In this document: piece by piece, positions 9,633-20,322 of the stretch
Numbering within the stretch: the stretch's first letter is position 1
How the letters are laid out: each line of letters starts with the position of its first letter
Source: Ipomoea triloba
Lineage: Eukaryota > Streptophyta > Magnoliopsida > Solanales > Convolvulaceae
Direction: 5' to 3'
NCBI RefSeq assembly: GCF_003576645.1
Contig: NC_044920.1
Coordinates: 16,903,980-16,967,979 of the forward strand
DNA: 64,000 nt
The notes under the pieces: model-generated
Database searches by the model: none
What the model was told of the DNA's origin: nothing
The model's input: only the letters and a program-made list of their open reading frames with translations
Translations under genes and position numbers: made by a program

Positions 9633-10132
9633 TATTATCTTTGTTTTATATTAATTAACTTTTATATTGCTTTCAAAAAAACAACTTTTATATTTAAAAT
9701 TATATTAAATTATTTTCTTATTTAAAATTTTATATATCCGTGTATTGCGGAGTATAATTTATAACTAGGTTAGTTTTTTTTTTTTTTTGAAAAGATAACT
9801 AGGTTAGTTAATAGACAAAAAAAAAAGTTTTTTTGAAAAAAAAAAAAAAAGAAGTTGAAAATCCATATTTCACGAAATAGTTAGCAGAAAAGAATTTTGG
9901 GCGAAAATCCATATTCCTTAACCCTCTAATTATAGTCTATAAACCCTCCCAAGTCCAAATCCGCTCCAAAGTCCAATTACAATTTTCACGAAAAGAATTT
10001 TGGGCGAAAATCCATATTCCTTAACCCTCTATATTCTGGTCTAGTCTATAAACCCTCCAAACCCGCTCCGCCGAGCTCCATTGCGCAGCTTTCGTCCTCC
10101 GCAGCCGGCAGCGATTCTGCGAATCGACGACA
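9633..10132 (+). promoter_or_regulatory. Upstream region and leader of TRM112 (copy B)
   Basis: This is the surviving promoter-side DNA of TRM112, cut at 9623 by the MULE. A 103-bp-offset tandem duplication is visible: 9888-9965 and 9991-10070 both hold aaaagaattttgggcgaaa, tccatattccttaaccctct and (a/c)tataaaccctcc. The 'ataaaccct' motifs resemble plant telo-boxes often found upstream of translation genes; this role is inferred. A T/A-run lies at 9775-9850. Confidence 0.6.
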
Positions 10133-10507
10133 ATGAAGCTCTTGACTCACAACATGCTGTCCTCCAACATAAAAGGAGTTACCAACGGCTTCCCTCTCCT
10201 GATCGAGGTGGAGAAGGCTATGGAGAAGACGGTGGATTTCAACCCGGATTTCATCAAGAATCTGTTCCCCAAGATCGAGTGGAAGGCGCTAGTCGGAGCT
10301 TCCAGAACCCTGGGCTATGCGGACCTCCCGGAAGATGCCGAGGCCGCCGCCTCCATGCTCGACTCCCCAGACTTCCTCCAGAAGCTACACCATGCACTCT
10401 TGGAGATTCACCTCGAAGAGGGAGCGCTGGTTTGCCCCGAGACTGGCCGCAAGTTTCCCGTCAATAAGGGGATTCCCAATATGCTTCTTCACGAAGACGA
10501 GGTCTGA
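10133..10507 (+). CDS. TRM112: Multifunctional methyltransferase subunit TRM112 homologue
   Basis: A single-exon frame of 124 residues starts MKLLTHNMLSSNIKGV and ends CPETGRKFPVNKGIPNMLL then HEDEV, both highly typical of eukaryotic TRM112. The family is a small zinc-ribbon-like activator that binds and stabilises several methyltransferases acting on tRNA, rRNA and translation release factor eRF1, in cytoplasm and nucleus. Length equals the usual plant size (about 124). The N-terminal cysteine seen in some species is serine here, as I recall in other plants. The start is the first ATG after the conserved leader. The Arabidopsis homologue is known as SMO2; I recall it lying next to ZYP1, as here. 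No damage is visible despite the TE pile-up upstream. Confidence 0.95.
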   Translation: MKLLTHNMLSSNIKGVTNGFPLLIEVEKAMEKTVDFNPDFIKNLFPKIEWKALVGASRTLGYADLPEDAEAAASMLDSPDFLQKLHHALLEIHLEEGALVCPETGRKFPVNKGIPNMLLHEDEV

Positions 10508-10689
10508 TTTTTTTTATTTTTATTTTTAAAGAGGTGTGAGTTAGGGTTTAAGGGTGCTTTACGTGTTGTGGCTTGATTTCTGTAACATGAAACATTTTGG
10601 AATCTTATTATGAAAATGCAGTATTCAGGAGAAATCCGTTTGCTTTCTATGCTTAATTGAGATTTAGCATTAGTTTTTGTATCAGACTT
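10508..10689 (+). other. TRM112 3' flank
   Basis: T-rich tract directly after the stop codon, then unremarkable sequence leading into the ZYP1 relic. It probably contains the TRM112 3' UTR; no clear polyadenylation signal could be chosen. Confidence 0.35.
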
Positions 10690-11870
10690 CAATCAGATTT
10701 AGATGCATTTGACTGACAAAGAGAACGAATCTCTAGAATTCTGGATTGTAAACAGTTCAAACTAGCAAATTAGAGAATTCCAAAATTGTAATTTGAAATA
10801 GAAAATGTTTGTTCTCTGAAGATGATGGAACTGGAATTGCATAGCAAGTTGCAGGATATTGGAACTTTATGAGAAAATTCAAAACTTTCTGATAAGAAAT
10901 AGTGTAACTCTTCCACATTTTGGGAGTTTGATGCAATGGTGTTTGGCTACACTTGAGATTTCATACAGTTAATAATGCAGCAAGGGAAAATAGGTTTTGT
11001 CCAAACTTTTTCAATTTGAATCGGAGAACAAAGATTGCAGAGACAATCTACAATTAGATGAAACGATCAAAAGGAGATAGAATTAATATTCTGTGGAAGG
11101 AGATTGAGTATGACAAATGTGTAAAATCACTGGACAACCAAGTCAGGACACTACTTTATTCAAGGAAAGTGATCAACTTGTTTTGATAGTCACTCGAACA
11201 GAGCGAAAGAGTTGGAAGCTCAATGTTGAGGTTTTCCAGCTAATTCGTCTTAGTATTTTGAACATTGTATTTAATTATAACCAGTTGAATGTATTTAAAT
11301 CATACTTTGTGTTTGGTCACAGACTCAGGAATCCTGATTGGTGCCGAAAGTAAACTACAGAAGCTTAAGCAGTATGACCGGTTCAAACTTGTATAACCAT
11401 TGTTTTCCGTAATTGACCCTGCTAGGGTTTTTATTTATTTCTCGGTTGATGAGGGAAATGCCACTACCTGAGGGTGTGCACTAGGTAAATCCCGCTTTGT
11501 GACCCTAACCGACAAATGACCACAGGGGATAAACCAAACTAGGTTGTCCATAGTTGACCGGTTCAAACCAAGAGGGTTGGGATTCGAACTCATGACCTTG
11601 TGGTTACTAGTTTGTATCCTTAGCCATCTTGGCTGGGGCTATCCCGCCCTGCTAGGATATTGATTAGGCCATAGAAGAAAATGTCACAAGGATGATATGG
11701 AGAAGCTGGGGAGGTATCATCCAAGGTTTGCTGATTTTTACTTTGTTTGGTTACTTTGGTAGCTTTTTATTTTTTTATTTTTTATTTTTTATTTTTTTTA
11801 TTTTTAAATTTCTTTAAAATTCTTAATGAGTGTCTTTCACCAATCTTTATGTTCAGCTGACAGCATGTGT
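10690..11870 (+). pseudogene. Decayed partial copy of ZYP1 (exons and introns)
   Basis: This region aligns by eye with 23440-24480 of the intact ZYP1 gene downstream. Matches include 'ggaactttatgagaaaattcaaaact' type exon 6 sequence (10855 against 23650), 'tcactggacaacca' in exon 7 (11130 against 23915), the intron between exons 7 and 8 (11277-11297 against 24061-24081), exon 8 (11324 on against 24103 on), exon 9 and its flank (11656 on against 24310 on) and the exon 10 acceptor region (about 11840-11870). Introns are kept, so it arose by DNA duplication, not by a retrocopy. Many substitutions and indels destroy the reading frame. A SINE is inserted at 11427-11646. Confidence 0.85.
11427..11646 (-). 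mobile_element. SINE, minus orientation
   Basis: A 220-bp insertion in the ZYP1 relic is bounded by the exact 10-bp duplication ccctgctagg (11417-11426 and 11647-11656). Read on the minus strand it has a tRNA-like head with a pol III B-box-like sequence (gagttcgaatccc) and ends in an A-rich tail (aaataaataaaaac). A related fragment lies at 45297-45390. Confidence 0.75.
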
Positions 11871-12350
11871 TACAGTAAGCTCCATTAGATTATGCTAGAA
11901 ATCAATAAAAATATGACATTGTTTGTATTGACTGTTATTTCGAACTTTCCTTGCTTCATCATAGTCAAAGATTGTTTTTGTGATTGAAGTGTAGTTCATC
12001 ACATAAGTAATTTCCAACCTAGATTAAGATATGAATAGAACATTCCTCTCTGCCCATGATATCTTAATCAGAACCAACATTGTTGTTGGGAATAGTTGTG
12101 CCATCTGTTAAATCTGTAGTTTTTACTGTCACTTGTAAATATATATACGGACTGTGCATTAAGTTAATTTTAAGCTTTGCTAGATTCATCATGTTTGTTT
12201 GTATAACATGGCTCTGGCTGCGTTATTCCTGGATGATGATGATATTTTACTGGCAATCTGGCATCCTCTTTTCAAGCATTTCTTAACAGGTTATTACATT
12301 TTTTGGAAGCTGAATTTTTTCATTATGGTCATGGCAATGTTGTTGTTGTT

Positions 12351-12388
<38 letters not shown>

Positions 12389-13385
12389 AAGAGATCACAC
12401 ATCTGATCTCTTTATGCACTAGTACAAATATGTTGACAAATTTTGGAGGGGCATATGCAGCATTGAGAGCAATTTTTATTTTTATTTTTTTTGAAGAAGC
12501 TGTCCAGAAATAACAATGAAATGGCTATCACGCCAAATCATTTATCCAAATCAAGCCTCAACAAGTGAGATAAAAGCCGAACAGGAAAACCAAAGTCAGG
12601 CTTAATAACAATAATCGTTATGCCATGGGTTAGGATTTATCTTGCACTCTGGACCTGGTCAAATAATTGTGTCTACAATTGTTATATTTTGTATCTACAA
12701 TTAAATTGTTTAGGTCTCGATAATAAATTGAATGCACATAACATGTTAATTACATACACATAAAATGGTAATTATAGACACAAAATGTTAACTGTAGATA
12801 CATAATATGTTAATAACAAACACATAATATGTTAACAATATATTGCGTGTTTGTGATTAACTATTTGTGTCTGTATGTCAATTGAAAGCATATAATCTGA
12901 CAATTATTTTGGATCAAAGTTCGCAAAGTAAATCTTGATCCATGGTGATGGCATAATTTGCCTAATAAGAAGAGTATAAGAATTATCTGTTTTCAAATTA
13001 ATGTCCAAGGAGCCCAAGTTGAGTCCAATATGGCATGGTCCATCAAGGCAAATTATGCTATGCACCCGGTCCATCTTGCAAGGTGTACTCAGGTCCATGT
13101 TCACAATTTAAAATTTTCATGTTCACAATTTTATAACTCTACATTCACAATTTTAATCTTAATTATTTAATATACAAAATTATATAATATTCACAATTTT
13201 TGAACACTATATTCACAATTTTGTTATATAAATTTAAAAATTGTGTTATACTATTGAATATAGAGTTTTGAAATTGTCAACATAGAGTTCAAAAATTGTG
13301 AACATAGACTTGCAATGTGGACCCAGATCCATGGCATAACAACTGGTCCATCAAGACCATGTCTAAGTTCTTCCGCAAATTTTAC
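11871..13385. other. AT-rich intergenic DNA, no gene
   Basis: Contains a 30-plus-base T-run near 12350-12385. At 12650-12900 short repeats of the type 'acacataatatgttaa' occur, and at 13100-13310 repeats of 'ttcacaatttt'. Small inverted sequences 'ggcataatttgcc' (12952) and 'ggcaaattatgc' (13048) are present. Nothing coding is recognised; short open frames here are not supported. Confidence 0.5.
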
Positions 13386-13941
13386 TGTGGACCACGGTCC
13401 ACAATGGATTGTGATCTATGCATTAAAACGACGCCATTTTGATTATTGAAAAGAAACGGCTGAAGCGACTCCGTTTCTCGCCATTAACTCTGTGTGTATA
13501 ACATATTCAGTTTCATTTTATATATACACTGCAATTCCCTTTCAACCCAACTATAGTTCCTTTTCGATATAACTATAGTTTCATTCGACATTATACACTC
13601 AAATATGTGAAACTCTTATTCAGTTTTCTTTCAACACAACTACATTTTCTTTTATAATACATTGTAGATTCCTTTTAACACAATTACAATATCATTTCGA
13701 TATAACTACAGTTCCATTGGATAATATACACTCAAATATGTGAAACTGTTATTGAGTTTCGTTTTATATGCACTGCAGTTCCCTTTCAACACAACTACAG
13801 TTTCATTTGATAATATAAAAACAAATGTGAGGCAGTATCTTTTGAGATGAATTGTAGTTTCATTTACGGAGCTCCGTTAAGCTTTGACGGCAGCCGTTTC
13901 TTTACTTAATGAAACAATAGCGTTTTGGGACCATGGTCCAC
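13386..13941. mobile_element. Candidate DNA element with internal repeats
   Basis: Palindromic ends gtggaccacggtcc (13386) and ggaccatggtccac (to 13941) are followed inward by related sequence (aaaacgacgcc..., and its near-complement aacgctattg). The interior (13500-13830) is a diverged direct repeat of about 180 bp holding 'actacagttcc', 'tacactcaaatatgtgaaac' and 'ctttcaacacaacta'. No clear target duplication was found, so the superfamily is not assigned. Confidence 0.45.
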
Positions 13942-14045
13942 CGTATAATGACTGAAGTTCAGTCAAATTGGCCTTATTTGACAAGAAGACATGGAAAGGA
14001 CGAAGAATAATGATGATTTAATTTAATTTTACATTATAGAATTTA

Positions 14046-14550
14046 GAGAAAATGGTCAAACAAGCTCCTAAATTTTACACCAAAAGTCAATTAGGCCCCT
14101 AAACTTTTAAAAGGTGCAATTAAACCCTCAAACATGTTATTTTTGGTCAAATAAATCAAATTTACCGGTAACCAACGGTAAAAAAATAGCTGAAAAACGT
14201 CACCAACGACCAAAAAGTCGCCTTCTCCGGGAGTCGCAGGAGAAGGCGGCCAGATCTAGTCGAAAAAGGTCGCCTTCGCCTGGAGAACGCCTTCTCCAGG
14301 GGAAGGCGACCTTTACTGGTCGCCTTTTACTAGAGATGGTGACCGGCGACAACTTGGTCGTTGCCGGTCGCTGGAAGTTCTCGTCGGTCGCCGGACTGAT
14401 ACAAATGACCTATTATTACAGGTCATTTACCTATTTTTGGGATTCATTGCCTCAATTTAACATGTTTGAGGGTTTAATTGTACCTTTTAAAATTTACGGT
14501 CTTAATTGACTTTTGGTGTAAAGTTTAGAAGCCTATTTGACATTTTAATC
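14046..14550. mobile_element. Non-autonomous MULE, 505 bp
   Basis: Terminal inverted repeats begin gagaaaatggtcaaacaagc (14046) and gattaaaatgtcaaataggc (reverse complement from 14550) and extend over 100 bp. The exact 9-bp duplication tagaattta lies at 14037-14045 and 14551-14559. The GC-rich core holds gtcgccttctcc repeats in both orientations, resembling the core of the element at 1851. No transposase is encoded. Confidence 0.88.
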
Positions 14551-14559
14551 TAGAATTTA

Positions 14560-16395
14560 TGTAATTTTGAATTTTTATTTTTATTTCTACTTTACTTAGT
14601 ACTTGCTTAGCACATGCCATATATAACTATAAATAGGGCCAAAGCATTGTCGTTATTAATGATAATAAAAGTTCAATTTTAATTTTAGCCATGTGGCTTG
14701 TCTCGCGAAAGAATCAAGAGCATCTATTGTCATTTTTTCTTAAAGGGTTAGAGTATCAAACTTTGAGTTCTACAATCATTATCCTAGTGTTTCCTCAGTC
14801 AAGCATGGATTATCTATGATTCGAGGGGTTCCAAATTGTTCACGGTTAGCTGTTTGCAAGTTTGAGATGTCAATCATTACAACTTCAAGTTTCATCAAGT
14901 TCTTCGGAAGGTTTTGGATTGACTACATGCAAAACTCACATCAACAAGTCAATAATACAAAAGGAAGGAGGGAGTGAAAAACCACTCAAAACGATTAGAC
15001 AAAAAAATAGTTTAGGCAACTCGGTTCATAAACTGCTTAACAAATGAAAAACTACCATAATGAAAATGATTTTTTTTATTTTGTTTTTTGTTTTTTGTTT
15101 TTTTTGTTTTTTGTTTTTTTTTTTTTTTTAGAATCCTTGATAAAAACACTAGAAGCATGAGAACTAGTCAACATATGGATTTCAGGATAGATCTACAACG
15201 CCTCAGTTTCAATTTTAATGAAGTCCAACACTCCAACCCAAGTTCCTACAACCAACTCAAAGCTTCTCTTATCGCCATAACATTAGCTTGATAAGCCTAG
15301 AACATGTCAACCTGAAGTGTGATGTAAGAACAACCATAACATTAGTTTTTTTGTAAGTAGTCCACCTCATTATTAACTATCTAACCTAATCTTAAAAATC
15401 TTTCTTCTCGATAGTTAAGTTTTTTCTGGACTCACCCATTACAAAAATCATATTCTAATTATTTCTTTATTTATTATTATAATTTATTAATTTATTTATA
15501 GACATATAATTAATTAAATGAAGACACATTAGTTACAAGCACATCATTTTAAGATCAGAATTCACAATACAAGATAGACCCAATTCATGATATAACAATT
15601 GAAATTCGCAATACAAGATAAACCTGATTCATGCTATAACAATTGAGCTGTGGTGATGCCTTCATCTTTGACCAAAATCACATAGTGAGAAAGGAGGACA
15701 CTCTATGTGAGGAAGGACTCCACTGCTCAAAGAGAAAGTAGAAGACGCTATAGACAAGCTAAGCTAGCTAAGGAAAAAGAAAGAGAGATCTTGTCACAAG
15801 GCAAACTTTATTCAAAATATATTTTTGAATAGTAACTGTGAGTTTTTTTTTTTTTAAATAAATCAAGTAGGTGTTTTTTATTCTCTGATTCAAGTTTAAT
15901 TCTATTTTGATTTTGGAACTGTATATATTTTAACAATAATATTAGTAATGATTTGCATTTTAATTTTTTTAAATTTAATTTTAATAATGATTTATGCTCG
16001 AATTTATTGTCAAACAAAAGACCAATTTTACTAAGATCCATTCTCTTTTTTTTTTTTTTTTTATTGCAATTCTCATATTTAAAAATGCTCTTTCTGATGA
16101 TGTTTTATGTAATTGAAAAGAAAATATAGTTTTGGTGCATAAAAAATTTACTGCCTTTTAATTTGCATGCAAATTCTCATCATGCATGTTTAATAAATTC
16201 AATAAAAACTTAATACATTTTAATGATAACTTCTTATTTGTTATGCGATGTTGTTGATTAATTTACAAATAATTAATGAATATAAAAGATTATAATACTT
16301 GTTATTTATACAAGTTTTATTAGAAAAATCAACAATTGAAAAAATAATATTTTCCCTATTGAAAAGGGAAAACGGATTAATTTACGTATAAATTA
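14560..16395. other. AT-rich intergenic DNA, no gene
   Basis: T-rich runs at 15070-15130, 15845-15860 and 16047-16065 and a short repeat of 'attcacaatacaagata' / 'attcgcaatacaagata' at 15559 and 15603. No coding sequence or TE boundary is recognised. Confidence 0.5.
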
Positions 16396-17691
16396 GGGGG
16401 TGTATTCAATTATGACTTTTGTAAACTTTTAAAATGATAGATTTTAATAAATTTTTATTGACTTTCATAGAGTCGTTCAAAACTTTTTAAAACTCTGTAA
16501 AACTCTATAAAAGTATTTATAAAAAACTTGCATAAACTTTTATCAAACTTTTTTATTTTAAAAAGTTTACAAAAGTCATTAAAATTCTAAATTGAATACA
16601 TCCTTAAAACTTTCATAAGCAATTCATAACAATATTAAACACTAAAATTTATAGTTATAGAATTGTTCAAATAAAATATTTAAAAATATAATTACTTTTT
16701 CTTGAGAAATTAATATTTTTTTTAAAAAAATATAATTACTAGTTGCATAAAATAAAAAAAATTAATAATATATATATATATAAATTATATTTGATATACT
16801 GCTAGGCATCAAGCAAAGAGCTATTATTTGCAATAACAATATAGGACTGCTAACAACAACAAGGTGCTTGTCTTTGTAGCCTCAAATTGCTATTACGAAC
16901 AATAGTTCACTATTCGTAATAGCATGNTATTACGAACAATAGTTCACTATTCGTAATAGCATGTTGTTAAAAAGAAAAAAGAAAAAATATATTACGAATA
17001 AACATATGAATATTATGAAATATATAGTAAAAATTGACGGTGATAGATAAAAAAAATTTTAATGTATTCATGTATTTAGGAGAAAAAGTTTAGAAGTTAG
17101 GGATAAAAAGTTCATAGAAAAAAAATCAAACTATACAAGCAACAATGAAATAAAAATAATATTATTTTGAATTTTTAGAGGAAGATTGTACAGTTTAGGA
17201 GAGAGAAAAAAATTGGTAGAGTTTAGGTATGAAGAAAATATAGGATAATGAAGAAAAAATAATTTATTAAATTTAGGTATAAGGTTTATAAAGTTTAAAA
17301 TTTTAAATAAGGAGAAAAAAAATAGAGTTTAAATAGAGAGAGAGAGAGAGAACCTTCAGAGTTGGTAGAAAGAAAATTTTGAAATCTTGGGGTTGGGGGT
17401 TCGATTTCAACTATTTATATTTGAGAAGGAAAAGTATATAAAAGTCTACAGAAGTTCTAAAATTAAAAAGTCCTTACAAATTCATAACTTTTTGAATACC
17501 ACATGACTTTTAAAAACATTTTAAAAGTTTTAATTGAATACCACGTGACTTTTAAAAACTCTTTAAAAATCTTGATCGAATACCGCATGACTTTTAAATA
17601 TTCTCTAAATGTTTAAATTGAATACCTCCAAACTTTTAAATTTTATAAAAGTCTTTAAAATTATACGAAAGTCATTATTGAATACACCCCC
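16396..17691. mobile_element. Candidate TIR element starting ggggg tgtattcaat
   Basis: The ends gggggtgtattcaat (16396) and its complement attgaatacaccccc (to 17691) are exact over 15 bp and continue as similar sequence (atgactttt..). The flanks are tta and taa, so a TA or a decayed TWA duplication fits a PIF/Harbinger- or mariner-type element. The interior is AT-rich. At 17493-17640 a ~60-bp unit 'ttgaataccacgtgactttt' repeats about three times. Confidence 0.6.
16890..16962. repeat. Duplicated palindrome with an ambiguous base
   Basis: The hairpin sequence gctattacgaacaatag / ctattcgtaatagc occurs twice in a row, with an undetermined base (n) at 16927 at the joint. The repeat may be real or an assembly join at a hard-to-sequence palindrome. 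Confidence 0.7.
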
Positions 17692-18002
17692 TAATAAGAA
17701 TCAACTTTCAATAATGACCCAAACTGAAAAAATATTTGTAACATTTATGGCTTGTTCGATTTATAAAAAATAATGTTTTTTTTTATAGATTTTTTTAAAA
17801 CTTTTTTGGTTGATGGAGATTTTATTTAAATAAAAAATAAATTTCTCAAATTTAAAGAAAATGCATTCCTTGATTTCTTTTAGTATTTTTTTTAAATTAA
17901 AATATGAATTCTAATATTACTATTGCATATCTTTATTTTTTTCATTAATTAAACAATAAAATCAATATTACAAATAATTTATATTTCATACCATTTAAAT
18001 TA

Positions 18003-18227
18003 GGAAAAATTGTCAAATTGGTCCCCTAAGTCAAGTGGATAGTGCAATTAGGTTCCCTAAGTAAAAAAAGCTCCATTCAAGTCCCCTAAACCAATAAAAT
18101 TGTTCAATTAAGTTTAAAATTGACTTGTTTATCAGGTCGAATTTGTTAGGTGTTGACACGTGTCATTTTTATTTTATTTTTCAAAATAAATGATTTTTTA
18201 TTTATTAAAAATTAAAAATATTAATTT

Positions 18228-18259
<32 letters not shown>

Positions 18260-18816
18260 ACACAGCCACCGCGCCGATGGCTGTCTTCTTCTCGGACAGT
18301 CGTGGCTGTCCGGTAGGACGGCCACGACTGTTTAAGGAAGACGGCCATGGCCGTCTTCTAGATCTGGAAGGAGGGCAACGACCATGGCCGCCGCCCTCGT
18401 TCCAGACGGAGGGGACTGGAACGAGGGCGGTGGCCATGGCCGTTGCCCTCATTCAAGATCTAGAAGACGGCTATGGCCGTCTTCCTTCGGCGGCCATGGC
18501 CGTCCTACCGGACAGCTAAGGCTGTCCGGTACGGATAGACGGTGGCTGTTTTTTTTTAAAAAAAAATAATTTTAATATTATTTATTTATTTAAAAAACTA
18601 ATATCTTTAATTTTTAATAAATAAAAAACATTTTTTTGAAAAATAAAATAAAAATGACACGTGGGAACACCTCACAAATTTGACCTGATAAACAAGTCAA
18701 TTTGGACTTAATTGTACAATTTTACCAGTTTAGGGGACTTGAATGGAGCTGTTTTTACTTAGGGGACCCAATTGCACTATCCACTTGACTTAGGGGGCCA
18801 ATTTGACACTTTTCCC
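18003..18816. mobile_element. Non-autonomous MULE with GC-rich fold-back core, 814 bp
   Basis: Inverted ends ggaaaaattgtcaaattgg (18003) and gggaaaagtgtcaaattgg (reverse complement from 18816) run on for over 230 bp per arm. An exact 9-bp duplication tttaaatta lies at 17994-18002 and 18817-18825. The core is GC-rich and self-complementary (cggccatggccgtc, ctgtccggtaggacggcca against its complement near 18500), so open frames on both strands there are by-products. No transposase is encoded. Confidence 0.9.
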
Positions 18817-18825
18817 TTTAAATTA

Positions 18826-19639
18826 AAATTTTTAATTAAATATTTTTCACGAAGTAACCACGTTAGTTTAGAAAGTGATCGAAAGTCCAACCCACATGGG
18901 TTTAACTTACTGTCCAGTAGACAGTATTTTGGGTGATAGGTATTATTCCTCGGGGTAGGCATACGTACCATGGTCGGTATCAAGACTATAGCACGAAACA
19001 GGTTCGAACCGACCGTTGCCGACCCGGGTTAGACCTCTTCCCTACCACCCCAAAGCACCGAGCCAACGTGATTGGTTTCCAGACAAATTCAACATATCCT
19101 TGGCCTGTCCCGATCTATATAGCTCGGACCGGCCTCCTGACTTGACTCCAGCAACTACATTCCGTGTTTTTGGGAACATCTGGCTACACGTGTGCGACTC
19201 TCCTTCCGCCCCGACCAGGACCTATGAATGCATTCCACGTGCCTAGCATGCCAAAGGATAGGAATTTGTCCCCTAGCCACTACTATAAATACCGCATTTA
19301 ATGCTGAGTAGGGAATCTTTTGGCTGTTTCTAAATTCTAGAAGTTAAAGAGGAGCTCGGAGATCTCTGACCTACTGTCACATTGCCTGGGCCCAAACACT
19401 TGAACTAACGAGTTGTCTTGATTCAGGACCTCATCCTGGGCCAACCTTAATTCGTAATCTGTAGTTCTTATGGTCTGTATTTGCTATATCATGTGGGAAG
19501 AGACATGGTTCAAAACTTGGCAGTTGCAGTGTGAGGATTATCTTCAAAAGGGGCAGATCTCTTATGTTTATTGGTATTGAGTATTGACCTTATCTGTTAA
19601 GCTACTGAGTTGGGGATTCAACTGGATTTTAGATAGAAA
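18826..19639 (+). repeat. LTR-like sequence, boundaries unknown
   Basis: The block is more GC-rich than its flanks and carries a TATA-like ctataaatacc at about 19283, with 'gagctcggagatctctgacc' downstream, as in LTRs of plant gypsy elements. No TG...CA limits or target duplication could be fixed. It could also be unique DNA. Confidence 0.3.
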
Positions 19640-20322
19640 TGATCCAAAATGGAGAAGAAAAGACTAAAATAGGACACTTTTTAAAGTTGTACAATATTAA
19701 AAAAAAAACTCATTTGGGACTTGAGTTTCAAAATTGTACACTTTTTGTTCGCTATAAATACAAGAAACGTTTCTCAATCATCGCAATTTCTAATATTTTA
19801 GCAGCAAAAAAATTCATTTTGAAGTTTTAAGAAATTCATTTAACAGAAATCCAAATAAATTTTTTCATGTGCAACTTTGAAAAGTGTTATGGATTATATT
19901 TTAGTCTCTTCTTCCCCGTTTTGGATCATTTCAGTTATTTTCCCTCAACGGCTATTGGGGGAGGGGAAGAAAATGAAAGTCCACTTTAGTAAGAGTCCGC
20001 GCCAAAATCCCAACCGCCCCAAGTCGGCAACCGTATATAAACACCGTTGGCGCCTAATTCATTTCAAGCGCTTAATCTCAACTGTATCATCGGAGAGCTA
20101 TTCAGAAATCTCTACCAGACTCGCATTTCTACTGTATTCGTGTCCGATCTCTCATCTCCGATCTTCGAGAAAACTAAATTTTCATAGAGTTCTGCTCATC
20201 ATTTGTTTCGATTTAAGGATTTCCGACTTCTAGTGTTCACATTTAGTTCAGAAAAGCTCAGGCCTGAGCAACGTGAGGTCGTATATCTAGGGTTTCGATG
20301 AAGTGTTAGCTTTGATTTCGAA
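19640..20322 (+). promoter_or_regulatory. ZYP1 promoter and 5' leader
   Basis: A TATA box (tatataaa) lies at 20034-20041, about 290 bp before the start codon. Just upstream at 19999-20006 is gcgccaaa, an exact match to the complement of the E2F consensus TTTSGCGC, and downstream at 20047-20054 is ttggcgcc, a similar site. E2F control would fit a meiosis/cell-cycle gene; binding is inferred from sequence only. Confidence 0.6.

Noticed and set aside
10081..10529. Two other open frames across TRM112
   Set aside because: Shadows of the TRM112 frame caused by its GC-rich coding sequence; only one frame matches a family.
11590..11640. tRNA-like B-box (gagttcgaatccc, minus strand) as a possible tRNA gene
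   Set aside because: No cloverleaf could be drawn and the unit is bounded by a 10-bp duplication with an A-rich tail, so it is a SINE.
18228..18569. Open frames on both strands around 18.2-18.6 kb
   Set aside because: They lie in the fold-back core of a MULE and are mirror images of each other.
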